Assembly (NCBI GenBank): GCA_021201905.1
Contig: JAJQEA010000020.1
Span: 1 to 35,486 of the forward strand
Direction of reading: 5' to 3'
Origin: Clostridia bacterium
Lineage (GTDB): Bacteria; Bacillota; Clostridia; Lachnospirales; Lachnospiraceae
DNA length: 35,486 bases
The notes under the pieces are model-generated. The model had not been told where the DNA came from and searched no databases. It saw only the letters and a list, made by a program, of their open reading frames with translations. Position numbers and translations under genes: made by a program. Shown one piece after another: positions 27,477 through 35,486 of this stretch. Numbering within the stretch: position 1 is the stretch's first letter; the number at the start of each line of letters is the position of its first letter.

Positions 27477-28925
27477 ATGGATCAGAACCTGATGGATTTT
27501 GATATTGGGGCAGATAAACTGCGTGAGGAGTGCGGGGTTTTTGGGATGTATGATTTTGATGGGAACGACGTGGCTTCGACCATATACTACGGGCTTTTTG
27601 CCCTGCAGCACCGGGGACAGGAAAGCTGCGGTATAGCGGTGAGCGACACAAAAGGACCCAAGGGGAAGGTGGCGGCCCATAAGGGGATGGGCCTTTGCAA
27701 CGAGGTATTTACACCGGAGGTGCTGGAGGGCCTGAAGGGCAATATCGGCGTGGGCCATGTGCGGTATTCCACGGCCGGCAGCAGTACCCGGGAAAACGCA
27801 CAGCCTTTGGTGCTCAATTATGTAAAAGGAACCCTGGGCCTGGCCCACAACGGCAACCTGGTCAACGCGCCTGAGCTGCGCCATGAGCTGGAGTACACAG
27901 GGGCTATTTTCCAGACGACCATTGACTCGGAGGTCATTGCATACCACATAGCCAGGGCCAGGATCCATACCTCCAATGTGGAGAGCGCGGTGGCCGCAGC
28001 CATGAAGAAGCTGAAGGGCGCCTATTCCCTGGTAATCATGAGTCCCCGCAAGCTGATTGGAGCGAGAGACCCCATGGGCTTCAAGCCTCTGTGTATCGGG
28101 AAGCGGGATAACGCCTATATCCTGGCGTCAGAGACATGCGCCCTGGAGACCATAGGGGCTGAGTTTGTCCGGGATGTGGAGCCCGGGGAAATCGTGACCA
28201 TCACGGCGGAGGGCATATCCTCCGATAAGGAGATGTGCCTTTCTGACCCTTCCGGGGAAGCCAGATGTATCTTTGAGTATATTTATTTTGCCAGACCGGA
28301 CAGTGGTTTTGACGGAGGGAGCGTATACAAGGCCAGGATTCAGGCCGGCCGGTTCCTGGCCCTGGATTCACCGGCGGAGGCAAACCTGGTGGTGGGCGTA
28401 CCGGAATCAGGCAACGCGGCGGCCCTGGGCTATGCCATGGAATCCGGGATTCCATACGGAACCGCTTTTGTGAAGAATTCCTACGTGGGAAGGACCTTCA
28501 TCAAACCAAAGCAGAGCAGCAGGGAATCTGCGGTGCGAATCAAGCTCAATGTGCTAAAGGAGGCTGTGGCCGAAAAAAGGGTCATCATGATTGACGACTC
28601 CATTGTCAGGGGAACCACCAGCGCCCTGATTGTGAAGATGCTGCGGGACGCAGGCGCCAGGGAGGTCCATGTGAGAATCAGCGCGCCGCCATTTTTACAT
28701 CCCTGCTATTTTGGCACGGACATTCCATCGGAGGACCAGCTCATTGCCCATGGAAGGACCGTGGATGAAGTGAGGGAAATCATCGGGGCGGACACCCTTT
28801 CCTTTTTAAGGCGGGAGCGGCTGCCGCAGATGGCATCTGAAAGGCCTGTCTGCACCGCGTGCTTTACAGGGGATTACCCCATGGATCCGCCCTTCCAGGA
28901 CATCCGGGGAAGCTATGAGAAATAG
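27477..28925 (+). CDS. purF: Amidophosphoribosyltransferase
   Basis: EECGVFGMYDFDGNDVASTIYYGLFALQHRGQESCGIAV; PRTase motif VIMIDDSIVRGTTSALIVKMLRDAGA. Confidence 0.97.
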   Translation: MDQNLMDFDIGADKLREECGVFGMYDFDGNDVASTIYYGLFALQHRGQESCGIAVSDTKGPKGKVAAHKGMGLCNEVFTPEVLEGLKGNIGVGHVRYSTAGSSTRENAQPLVLNYVKGTLGLAHNGNLVNAPELRHELEYTGAIFQTTIDSEVIAYHIARARIHTSNVESAVAAAMKKLKGAYSLVIMSPRKLIGARDPMGFKPLCIGKRDNAYILASETCALETIGAEFVRDVEPGEIVTITAEGISSDKEMCLSDPSGEARCIFEYIYFARPDSGFDGGSVYKARIQAGRFLALDSPAEANLVVGVPESGNAAALGYAMESGIPYGTAFVKNSYVGRTFIKPKQSSRESAVRIKLNVLKEAVAEKRVIMIDDSIVRGTTSALIVKMLRDAGAREVHVRISAPPFLHPCYFGTDIPSEDQLIAHGRTVDEVREIIGADTLSFLRRERLPQMASERPVCTACFTGDYPMDPPFQDIRGSYEK

Positions 28926-29016
28926 GCTGCGGGCATTTTAAAAAGTTATTGTATATGATATGATAGAAAACATGAAATCAACGAAACATGAAATCAATGA
29001 ATACGGAGGATATGAC

Positions 29017-30453
29017 ATGAGTGACCATGACAGATATGTAAGCCCTCTTTCTGAGCGCTATGCCAGCAGGGAGATGCAGTACATCTTTTCACCTGACATG
29101 AAGTTTTGTACCTGGAGAAAGCTCTGGATTGCGCTGGCTGAGACAGAGAAGGAGCTGGGGCTTTCCATCACGGATGAGCAGATTGAGGAACTGAAGGCCC
29201 ATGCAGAGGAAATCAATTATGATGTGGCTAAGGCCAGGGAGAAGGAAGTCCGCCATGATGTCATGAGCCATGTCTATGCTTACGGCGTGCAGTGCCCTAA
29301 GGCAAAGGGAATCATCCATCTGGGTGCCACCTCCTGTTATGTGGGAGATAATACGGACATTATTATCATGACCGAGGCCCTGAAGCTGGTGAGGAAGAAA
29401 CTGCTCAACGTGCTGGCAAAGCTGTCCGGATTTGCTGAAACATACAAGGACCTTCCCACCCTTGCCTTTACCCACTTCCAGCCGGCCCAGCCAACCACGG
29501 TTGGTAAGCGCGCCACCCTGTGGATGATGGAGCTTAAGCTGGATCTGGATGATCTGGATTACCTGATCGGCTCCATGCGCCTTCTGGGTTCCAAGGGAAC
29601 CACCGGCACCCAGGCCAGCTTCCTGGAGCTTTTTGACGGGGACCATGAGAAATGCCGCCGTCTGGATGCAAGGATTGCGGAGAAGATGGGATTTGAGGGC
29701 TGCTATCCGGTATCCGGCCAGACCTATTCACGGAAGGTGGACAGCCGTGTCATAAGCGTCCTGGCAGGCATTGCCCAGAGCGCCCACAAGTTTTCCAATG
29801 ATATCCGTCTCCTCCAGCATCTGAAGGAAGTGGAGGAGCCCTTTGAGAAGAAGCAAATCGGTTCATCCGCCATGGCCTATAAGAGGAACCCCATGCGCAG
29901 CGAGCGCATTGCCTCCCTGGCCAATTATGTGATGAGCGATATGATGAACCCCATGCTGGTGGCGTCCACCCAGTGGTTTGAGAGGACCCTGGATGACTCC
30001 GCCAACAAGAGACTGTCCGTGCCGGAAGGCTTCCTGGCAGTGGACGGCATCCTGGACCTGTACCTGAACGTGGTGGACGGCCTGGTGGTATATCCAAAGG
30101 TCATTGAAAAGCACCTGATGGCAGAGCTTCCCTTCATGGCCACAGAGAATATCATGATGGACGCGGTAAAGGCGGGAGGCGACCGCCAGGAGCTCCATGA
30201 GCGGATTCGCGAGCTGTCCATGGAGGCGGGAAAGAACGTGAAGGAAAAGGGCCTGGATAACAACCTCCTGGAGCTGATTGCAGCTGACCCGGCCTTTAAT
30301 CTTTCCCTGGATGAATTGAAACAGACCATGGATCCCTCCCGGTATGTGGGACGTTCACCAAAGCAGGTGGAGGAATTCCTGGAGGAGGTCATTCGGCCGC
30401 TGCTTGAGGAAAACGCGGGAGAGCTTGGGGTGACGGCGCAGATTAATGTCTGA
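29017..30453 (+). CDS. purB: Adenylosuccinate lyase
   Basis: HLGATSCYVGDNTD, FTHFQPAQPTTVGKRA, KKQIGSSAMAYKRNPMRSERIASLA signature; SD cggagg before ATG 29017. Confidence 0.97.
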   Translation: MSDHDRYVSPLSERYASREMQYIFSPDMKFCTWRKLWIALAETEKELGLSITDEQIEELKAHAEEINYDVAKAREKEVRHDVMSHVYAYGVQCPKAKGIIHLGATSCYVGDNTDIIIMTEALKLVRKKLLNVLAKLSGFAETYKDLPTLAFTHFQPAQPTTVGKRATLWMMELKLDLDDLDYLIGSMRLLGSKGTTGTQASFLELFDGDHEKCRRLDARIAEKMGFEGCYPVSGQTYSRKVDSRVISVLAGIAQSAHKFSNDIRLLQHLKEVEEPFEKKQIGSSAMAYKRNPMRSERIASLANYVMSDMMNPMLVASTQWFERTLDDSANKRLSVPEGFLAVDGILDLYLNVVDGLVVYPKVIEKHLMAELPFMATENIMMDAVKAGGDRQELHERIRELSMEAGKNVKEKGLDNNLLELIAADPAFNLSLDELKQTMDPSRYVGRSPKQVEEFLEEVIRPLLEENAGELGVTAQINV

Positions 30454-30475
30454 TATATATTAGGAACACTCTGTT

Positions 30476-30514
30476 CCCGCTTACATATGATGTATTAAAA
30501 TCATAATAAGCGGG
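30476..30514 (+). promoter_or_regulatory. Two-tier RNA hairpin abutting the SD of the DUF11 gene
   Basis: CCCGCTTA-ca-TATGAT-gtattaaa-ATCATA-a-TAAGCGGG; the 3' strand runs directly into the SD-like ggtgagg before GTG 30525. Confidence 0.55.
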
Positions 30515-30524
30515 GTGAGGAAAC

Positions 30525-30905
30525 GTGGCTCTGATAAATAAGCTTGATAATACTGCCAGTGTAACATATGGCGGTAATCCTATCAACAGCAACGCTGTTT
30601 CAACGGTTTTGCTTCTCGCGCCAACGCTGCTCAAAGCGGTAGACAAGCTTACCGCCAGTATTGGCGATACCTTAACTTATACGGTTACAGTGACGAATGT
30701 GGGACTGAATGCTTTGACAAACTTGCCGTTCGCGGATACAATTCCGGCGGGCGCAACATTTGTGACAGGTTCATTTACTGTGAATGGCGCTGCTGCGACA
30801 CCAACGGTTACCAGCAATACGCTGACATACACTATTCCCAATATAGCATCCCTTGGAACAGCCAGTATCCAGTTTCAAGTTAAGGTTGTGGGAGGTACCA
30901 CCTAA
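30525..30905 (+). CDS. Single DUF11 (conserved repeat) domain protein
   Basis: VDKLTASIGDTLTYTVTVTNVGLNALTNLPFADTIPAGATFVTGSFTVNGAAATPTVTSNTLTYTIPNIASLGTASIQFQVKV matches the DUF11 pattern; no signal peptide seen; GTG start. Confidence 0.85.
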   Translation: MALINKLDNTASVTYGGNPINSNAVSTVLLLAPTLLKAVDKLTASIGDTLTYTVTVTNVGLNALTNLPFADTIPAGATFVTGSFTVNGAAATPTVTSNTLTYTIPNIASLGTASIQFQVKVVGGTT

Positions 30906-31267
30906 TCATTATCAAATACTTTATTATATTGATTTTCATGATTTCCTCTGCGCATATCACCGGCCTGCTATTTTCCTGGTCTGTTTTTTTGGGTATGGGA
31001 GCAGATGTTTGGTAAAATGGTCCGGCCGTGATATACTCAGTGATTGGGTATATGTAAGTTCATATAGTATGTTTGACTGCTCTCCATAGATGCTGCATCT
31101 GTGAGGAGCAAATTTGTTTTAGGGGTTCATTTGGGATATAATGTTTAGGATGTATATCTGTGAGGTTTGCCGGCGCTGTTTCAGATTCACAATTCCTCTG
31201 TTTTGTGCTATGATATCCATAACAATTAATTCTGAACATATTATCTTTCGATAAGGAGTACTTATGG

Positions 31268-32188
31268 ATGAATGTGAACTTTGAATACTACAAAGTTTTT
31301 TACCACGTATGCGCCTGCGGCAGCCTGACTGCCGCCGCCCAGGAGCTGTGTATCTCCCAGCCGGCTGTTAGCCAGGCTGTGCGGCAGTTGGAAAAGGAGG
31401 CCGGGACAAAGCTGTTTCTGCGTACGTCCAAAGGGGTGCAGCTGACCCGGGAAGGGGAGCTTCTATATCACTATGTAAAGCCTGGTGTGGAGGATCTGCT
31501 GGAAGGCGGGAAGATGCTGGAGCGGATGTTGAATATGGATGTGGGGGAAGTTCGGATTGGGGCCAGCGATATGACGCTGCAGTTTTATCTTCTTCCCTTT
31601 CTGGAACAGTTTCACTGGGAATATCCTAAGATTAAGGTGAATGTTACCAATGCGCCTACCCCGGAAACCATCAAAAGCCTGGAAGAGGGCAGGATTGATT
31701 TTGGGGTGGTGACTTCTCCCTTTACCAGCAGGGGGACTGTCAGGCAGTTTCAGGTCAAGGCCATACGCAATGTTTTCATAGCGGGCAGCAGCTTCCGGGA
31801 ATTGGAAGGGCGGGAGCTGGAGTACAAGGAGCTGGAGGCTTTTCCGTGTATAGCGCTGGAAAAGAATACAAGCACCAGAACCTTTATGGACGCCTTTCTG
31901 GCGCAGCAGGGGACTCTGCTCAAGCCGGAATTTGAGCTGGCCATCAGCGATATGATTGTACAGTTTGCCAGGCGCAACATGGGGATTGGGTGCATCATGG
32001 AGGGATTTGCCGAGGGCGCCATAATGAGAGGCGAGGTTTTCCGGCTGAAATTCAAACAGGAGATGCCTCTCAGGCATATGTGCGTGGTGATGGGAGAGTC
32101 CAGCCTGATTTCCATGCCGGGGCGCAGGCTGTTGGATATGATGGCCTGCAATCAGGCGGCGGTTGAGCAGGCGGCAGGCGACAGATGA
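31268..32188 (+). CDS. LysR family transcriptional regulator
   Basis: N-terminal HTH FYHVCACGSLTAAAQELCISQPAVSQAVRQLEKEAGTKLFLRTSKGVQLTREGELL plus substrate-binding domain. Confidence 0.95.
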   Translation: MNVNFEYYKVFYHVCACGSLTAAAQELCISQPAVSQAVRQLEKEAGTKLFLRTSKGVQLTREGELLYHYVKPGVEDLLEGGKMLERMLNMDVGEVRIGASDMTLQFYLLPFLEQFHWEYPKIKVNVTNAPTPETIKSLEEGRIDFGVVTSPFTSRGTVRQFQVKAIRNVFIAGSSFRELEGRELEYKELEAFPCIALEKNTSTRTFMDAFLAQQGTLLKPEFELAISDMIVQFARRNMGIGCIMEGFAEGAIMRGEVFRLKFKQEMPLRHMCVVMGESSLISMPGRRLLDMMACNQAAVEQAAGDR

Positions 32189-32217
32189 TAGATTTTGGAC
32201 CTTCTTCGGAGGAAAGA

Positions 32218-32266
32218 CATAAGCAATACTTATGGAGAACATAATAAAGAACGTCTTTACTTATGG
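32218..32266. promoter_or_regulatory. Cluster of inverted/direct repeats upstream of purA (candidate operator)
   Basis: CATAAG-caata-CTTATG (32218-32234), TAAAGA-acg-TCTTTA (32245-32259), and TACTTATGG at 32227-32235 and 32258-32266 (31-bp period). Confidence 0.45.
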
Positions 32267-32376
32267 TATAGGTTGTAGTAAATTAGGTAAGGATAAGATA
32301 CACAGGAATGCGTGTCCATCCTTTCATGAACTGCAAATGAGCATTGAACGGGAGATACCCGAAGGAGGATTTTAGT

Positions 32377-33654
32377 ATGGTCAGAGCAATTGTAGGTGCT
32401 AACTGGGGTGACGAGGGAAAGGGTAAGATTACGGATATGCTTGCCAAGGAGTCTGACATTATCATCCGTTTCCAGGGCGGAAGTAATGCGGGCCACACCA
32501 TTATCAATGATTATGGCAAGTTTGCCCTTCACCTTCTTCCATCCGGCGTGTTTTATCAGCATACAACCAGCATCATTGGCAATGGGGTGGCTCTCAATAT
32601 CCCTTATCTGATTCAGGAGGTTGAGTCGCTGGTGGAGCGGGGCGTGCCAAAGCCCAGGATCCTGGTTTCTGACAGGGCCCAGATTCTCATGCCGTACCAT
32701 GTGCTGTTTGACACCTACGAGGAAGCCCGTCTGGCCGGAAAATCCTTTGGTTCCACCAAGTCCGGGATTGCTCCCTTTTATTCAGATAAATATGCCAAGA
32801 TTGGTTTCCAGGTCAGCGAACTCTTTGACCAGGAGCTGCTGAGGGAAAAGGCGTACAGGGTTTGCGAGCTGAAAAATGTGCTTCTGGAACACCTGTACCA
32901 TAAACCTCTTCTGGATCCGGAGGAAATCATTAAGGAGCTTCTCAGCTACCGGGATATGATTGCCCCGTATGTATGCGATACCTCCGCTTATCTTCATGAG
33001 GCTATCAAGGAGGGAAAGAATATCCTCTTGGAGGGCCAGCTGGGCTCCCTTAAGGACCCTGACCACGGAATTTATCCCATGGTTACGTCTTCTTCCACGC
33101 TGGCTGCCTATGGAGCTATCGGCGCAGGCATTCCTCCCTATGAGATTAAGGATATCACCACGGTTGTAAAAGCGTATTCCAGTGCAGTGGGCGCGGGCGC
33201 CTTTGTCAGCGAGATATTTGGGGATGAGGCGGATGAACTGAGAAACCGGGGAGGCGACGGCGGAGAGTTCGGCGCCACCACGGGAAGGCCCAGACGCGTG
33301 GGCTGGTTCGACGCGGTGGCTACCAGATACGGCTGCCGGATTCAGGGAACCACGGAAGTGGCATTTACCGTGCTGGATGTGCTGGGATATCTGGATGAGA
33401 TACCGGTATGTGTTGGCTATGAGCTTGACGGACAGGTCACCAGGGAATTCCCCGCCACGTATAAGCTGGAGAAGGCTAAGCCGGTCCTTACCAGACTGCC
33501 GGGCTGGAAGTGCGATATACGCGGCATTAAAAAGTATGAGGATCTTCCGGAGAATTGCCGCAGATACATTGAATTCGTGGAGAAGGAAATTGAAGCACCT
33601 ATTTCCATGGTATCCAACGGACCGGGAAGAGACGACATTATCATGCGCAAATAG
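32377..33654 (+). CDS. purA: Adenylosuccinate synthetase
   Basis: MVRAIVGANWGDEGKGKITDMLAKESDIIIRFQGGSNAGHTI; GDGGEFGATTGRPRRVGWFD; SD gaaggagg. Confidence 0.96.
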   Translation: MVRAIVGANWGDEGKGKITDMLAKESDIIIRFQGGSNAGHTIINDYGKFALHLLPSGVFYQHTTSIIGNGVALNIPYLIQEVESLVERGVPKPRILVSDRAQILMPYHVLFDTYEEARLAGKSFGSTKSGIAPFYSDKYAKIGFQVSELFDQELLREKAYRVCELKNVLLEHLYHKPLLDPEEIIKELLSYRDMIAPYVCDTSAYLHEAIKEGKNILLEGQLGSLKDPDHGIYPMVTSSSTLAAYGAIGAGIPPYEIKDITTVVKAYSSAVGAGAFVSEIFGDEADELRNRGGDGGEFGATTGRPRRVGWFDAVATRYGCRIQGTTEVAFTVLDVLGYLDEIPVCVGYELDGQVTREFPATYKLEKAKPVLTRLPGWKCDIRGIKKYEDLPENCRRYIEFVEKEIEAPISMVSNGPGRDDIIMRK

Positions 33655-33667
33655 AATATGTAATATT

Positions 33668-33710
33668 AAAAACAGGACCTTACGGCAGCCGCCGGCGGGT
33701 CCTGTTTTGC
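33668..33710. terminator. Intrinsic terminator between convergent purA and marR
   Basis: AAAACAGGACC...GGTCCTGTTTT, perfect 11-bp stem; poly-A/T flanks suit both strands. Confidence 0.75.
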
Positions 33711-33730
33711 ATCATATGATCCGCTGCGTC

Positions 33731-34183
33731 CTACATGAGCGGATTTTCGGTCAGCAGCTGGTGGAGAAAGGAGGTGATGACTGACAGCTCCTCCTCCGTA
33801 TATCCGGAGAGCAGGGACGCCACGGTATCTGACCAGTTCTGGTCCAGCTTCTTGTGGAACTCATAGGCCTTCATGCCCTCGTCGCTGAGATTCAGGACGA
33901 TTTCCCTCTGGTTCATGCTGGAGCGGTGCTTTTCCAGCAGGCCCAGCTTCACAAGGCGCGCCACCTGAAGGGATACAGTGGAGATGTTGGAATCAGTGGA
34001 CTGGGCTATGAGCTTCAGATTGCACTTGGGATTGTCGCCAATCAGGTTGATGATGGACATTTGGTCCACACGGAGCATCTTATCGGTACCGTAGCTGCGG
34101 AAGTCCTTGCCGTATTCGTACATCTGATGGTTATATTTCATGATTAATGATATGGTTTCCTGGATTCGATTCTTTTTTTCCAT
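33731..34183 (-). CDS. MarR family transcriptional regulator
   Basis: wHTH region LRVDQMSIINLIGDNPKCNLKLIAQSTDSNISTVSLQVARLVKLGLLEKHRSSMNQREIVLNLSDEGMKAYEFHKK. Confidence 0.9.
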   Translation of the reverse strand: MEKKNRIQETISLIMKYNHQMYEYGKDFRSYGTDKMLRVDQMSIINLIGDNPKCNLKLIAQSTDSNISTVSLQVARLVKLGLLEKHRSSMNQREIVLNLSDEGMKAYEFHKKLDQNWSDTVASLLSGYTEEELSVITSFLHQLLTENPLM

Positions 34184-34265
34184 AATTCCCCCGGCTATTT
34201 AATGATAAAACTGTACTTCTATTAGTATAAGGAAAAACAGGAAAGATTTCAACCCAATTTCAAGA

Positions 34266-34314
34266 CATATTCACTGCGCCGTATTCACTGCCATATTCAC
34301 TGCGCCGTATTCAC
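34266..34314. repeat. Tandem 26-bp duplication (~1.9 copies)
   Basis: catattcactgcgccgtattcactgc / catattcactgcgccgtattcac; each unit contains internal attcac sub-repeats. Confidence 0.8.
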
Positions 34315-34477
34315 GCAGGATAACGGGCCGGCTTTCTGCCAGACTGATGACTGCCGCAAAACAGGGGACTGCCAGGGAAATGAGGAGACAGCGGCGGGAA
34401 AAAACGTGTTATATATAATATGACCGAATGAAAATGGGACTTGTTTGCGTTTTGGTATAAAATTGCATAAAAATATG

Positions 34478-34551
34478 TTGAAATATGGCGAAAAATATAG
34501 TATACTTCTTATTGTAAATAGTTTAAAGGTTAAACAGTTTTAATATTAAAA
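34478..34551 (+). promoter_or_regulatory. Promoter plus operator-like palindromes for the DUF819 gene
   Basis: TTGAAA (34478-34483), 17-bp spacer, TATACT (34501-34506); GTTTAA-agg-TTAAAC (34521-34535); TTTTAATATTAAAA (34538-34551). Confidence 0.6.
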
Positions 34552-34610
34552 TATATGCAAGGGGAGAGCTGTTTGGCCGTACATCATTATGAATCGCAGG
34601 AGGGAAGCGT

Positions 34611-35486
34611 ATGTTAGTAACATCAGGATTGAGTTTTGTAGCAGCATTATTGGCAATTAACGCATTTGTATTCTGGATTGTAAAGAAGTACCCCTTAAAG
34701 ATTTATAAGTTTCTGCCGCCGGTCATCATTGTATTCCTGATTGTTGTGTGCTGCAACACCTTTGGCGTATGGTCTTTCAGCAATAAGGCGGTCAGCTCCA
34801 TGAGAAGCAATATCCTGGAGTACATGGTTCCCTTCATGGTATTCTGTATCGCGGTACAGTGTGATTTCAAAAAGATGGTAAAGATAGGCCCCAAGCTGCT
34901 GGCGGTATTCCTGTGCACCACGCTGAGTATCTGCATCGGCATGGTGGTGGTATATAAGTGCTTTGCCGGTCCTCTGGGACTGCAGCAGATTCCCCAGTCC
35001 TTTGGCACATGGACGGCCAGCTTTACGGGAGGCATTGAAAATTTATACGCGGTTGCCGGGGCAGTGGGGCTCAGCGATGAGAACCTGGCCAATGTGCTGC
35101 TGCTGATTAACCTGATATTTCGCCCCTGGATGACCATATTGATTGTCATGGTTCCCTTTGCAGCCAGGTTTAACAAATGGACAGGCGGAAAACCGGAGGA
35201 AATTGATGTAATTGCTTCCAGGCTTGATGAGACAAAGAGGGAAAAGCAGATTCCGACTTCTCTGGATCTGTTCCTGATTCTGGGCGTGGGCCTTGTGATT
35301 GTGGCTTTTGGTTTCCATATGGGCGACTTTTTGGGAACGCTGATTCCGGCGGTGCCCGCCCAGGTGTGGCTGTATCTTATGGTGACAGCCATCGGCGTTA
35401 TCATCGGAACCACCACGGAATTCGGTTATATAAACGGTCTGGAGCTGATTGGGGGAACCCTGGCTATCTTTGCCCTTTCCGTATCC
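34611..35486 (+). CDS. DUF819 family membrane transporter, 3'-truncated by window edge
   Basis: Open frame MLVTSGLSFVAALLAINAFVFWIVKKYPLKIYKFLPPVIIVFLIVVCCNTFGVWS... FGTWTASFTGGIENLYAVAGAVGLSDENLANVLLLIN; SD aggaggg. Missing from the ORF track because there is no stop in the window. Confidence 0.85.
   Translation, partial: MLVTSGLSFVAALLAINAFVFWIVKKYPLKIYKFLPPVIIVFLIVVCCNTFGVWSFSNKAVSSMRSNILEYMVPFMVFCIAVQCDFKKMVKIGPKLLAVFLCTTLSICIGMVVVYKCFAGPLGLQQIPQSFGTWTASFTGGIENLYAVAGAVGLSDENLANVLLLINLIFRPWMTILIVMVPFAARFNKWTGGKPEEIDVIASRLDETKREKQIPTSLDLFLILGVGLVIVAFGFHMGDFLGTLIPAVPAQVWLYLMVTAIGVIIGTTTEFGYINGLELIGGTLAIFALSVS

Noticed and set aside
28967-28999. Tandem 16-bp repeat aaacatgaaatcaa(c/t)g before purB, possible in-frame N-terminal extension (28960 start)
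   Set aside because: A good SD (cggagg) and ATG at 29017 fit the normal PurB N-terminus. The short repeat is probably untranslated and only two copies.

Overview
The window is mostly core chromosome of a spore-forming, GC-moderate Firmicute. Gene content and codon style suggest a Clostridium/Lachnospiraceae (Enterocloster-like) organism; that taxonomic guess is inference. Contents in order: the 3' end of a UDP-GlcNAc 2-epimerase; a frameshifted VanZ-like gene; a T-box leader with valS; a BTAD/SARP-type regulator with a C-terminal domain resembling a degenerate GGDEF; a frameshifted EamA transporter; folC, a 48-aa ORF and a TPR membrane protein; a sporulation block (spoIIAA-spoIIAB-sigF, a small membrane ORF, spoVAA-AB-AC-AD-AEb); a convergent class A PBP; a YigZ-family gene; an Fe-S aldo/keto reductase; typA; an SSB-like gene; a cobalamin adenosyltransferase; a lysine-riboswitch-like leader with dapA-dapB; a lipoprotein; purC (frameshifted), purF and purB; a single-domain DUF11 protein; a LysR regulator; purA; and a MarR regulator divergent from a DUF819 transporter. 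I saw no CRISPR array, phage, transposon, tRNA or rRNA, and no convincing new multi-gene system. The most useful observations are: (1) five, possibly six, frame breaks that are all +1 and all in homopolymer runs, suggesting consensus errors; (2) the BTAD plus degenerate-GGDEF architecture; (3) a SigG/SigF-type promoter in front of an uncharacterised membrane ORF between sigF and spoVAA; (4) a strong hairpin/U-tract inside the spoVA cluster; (5) a long imperfect palindrome at 6961-7086; (6) a hairpin abutting the SD of the DUF11 gene. No searches or folding programs were run.
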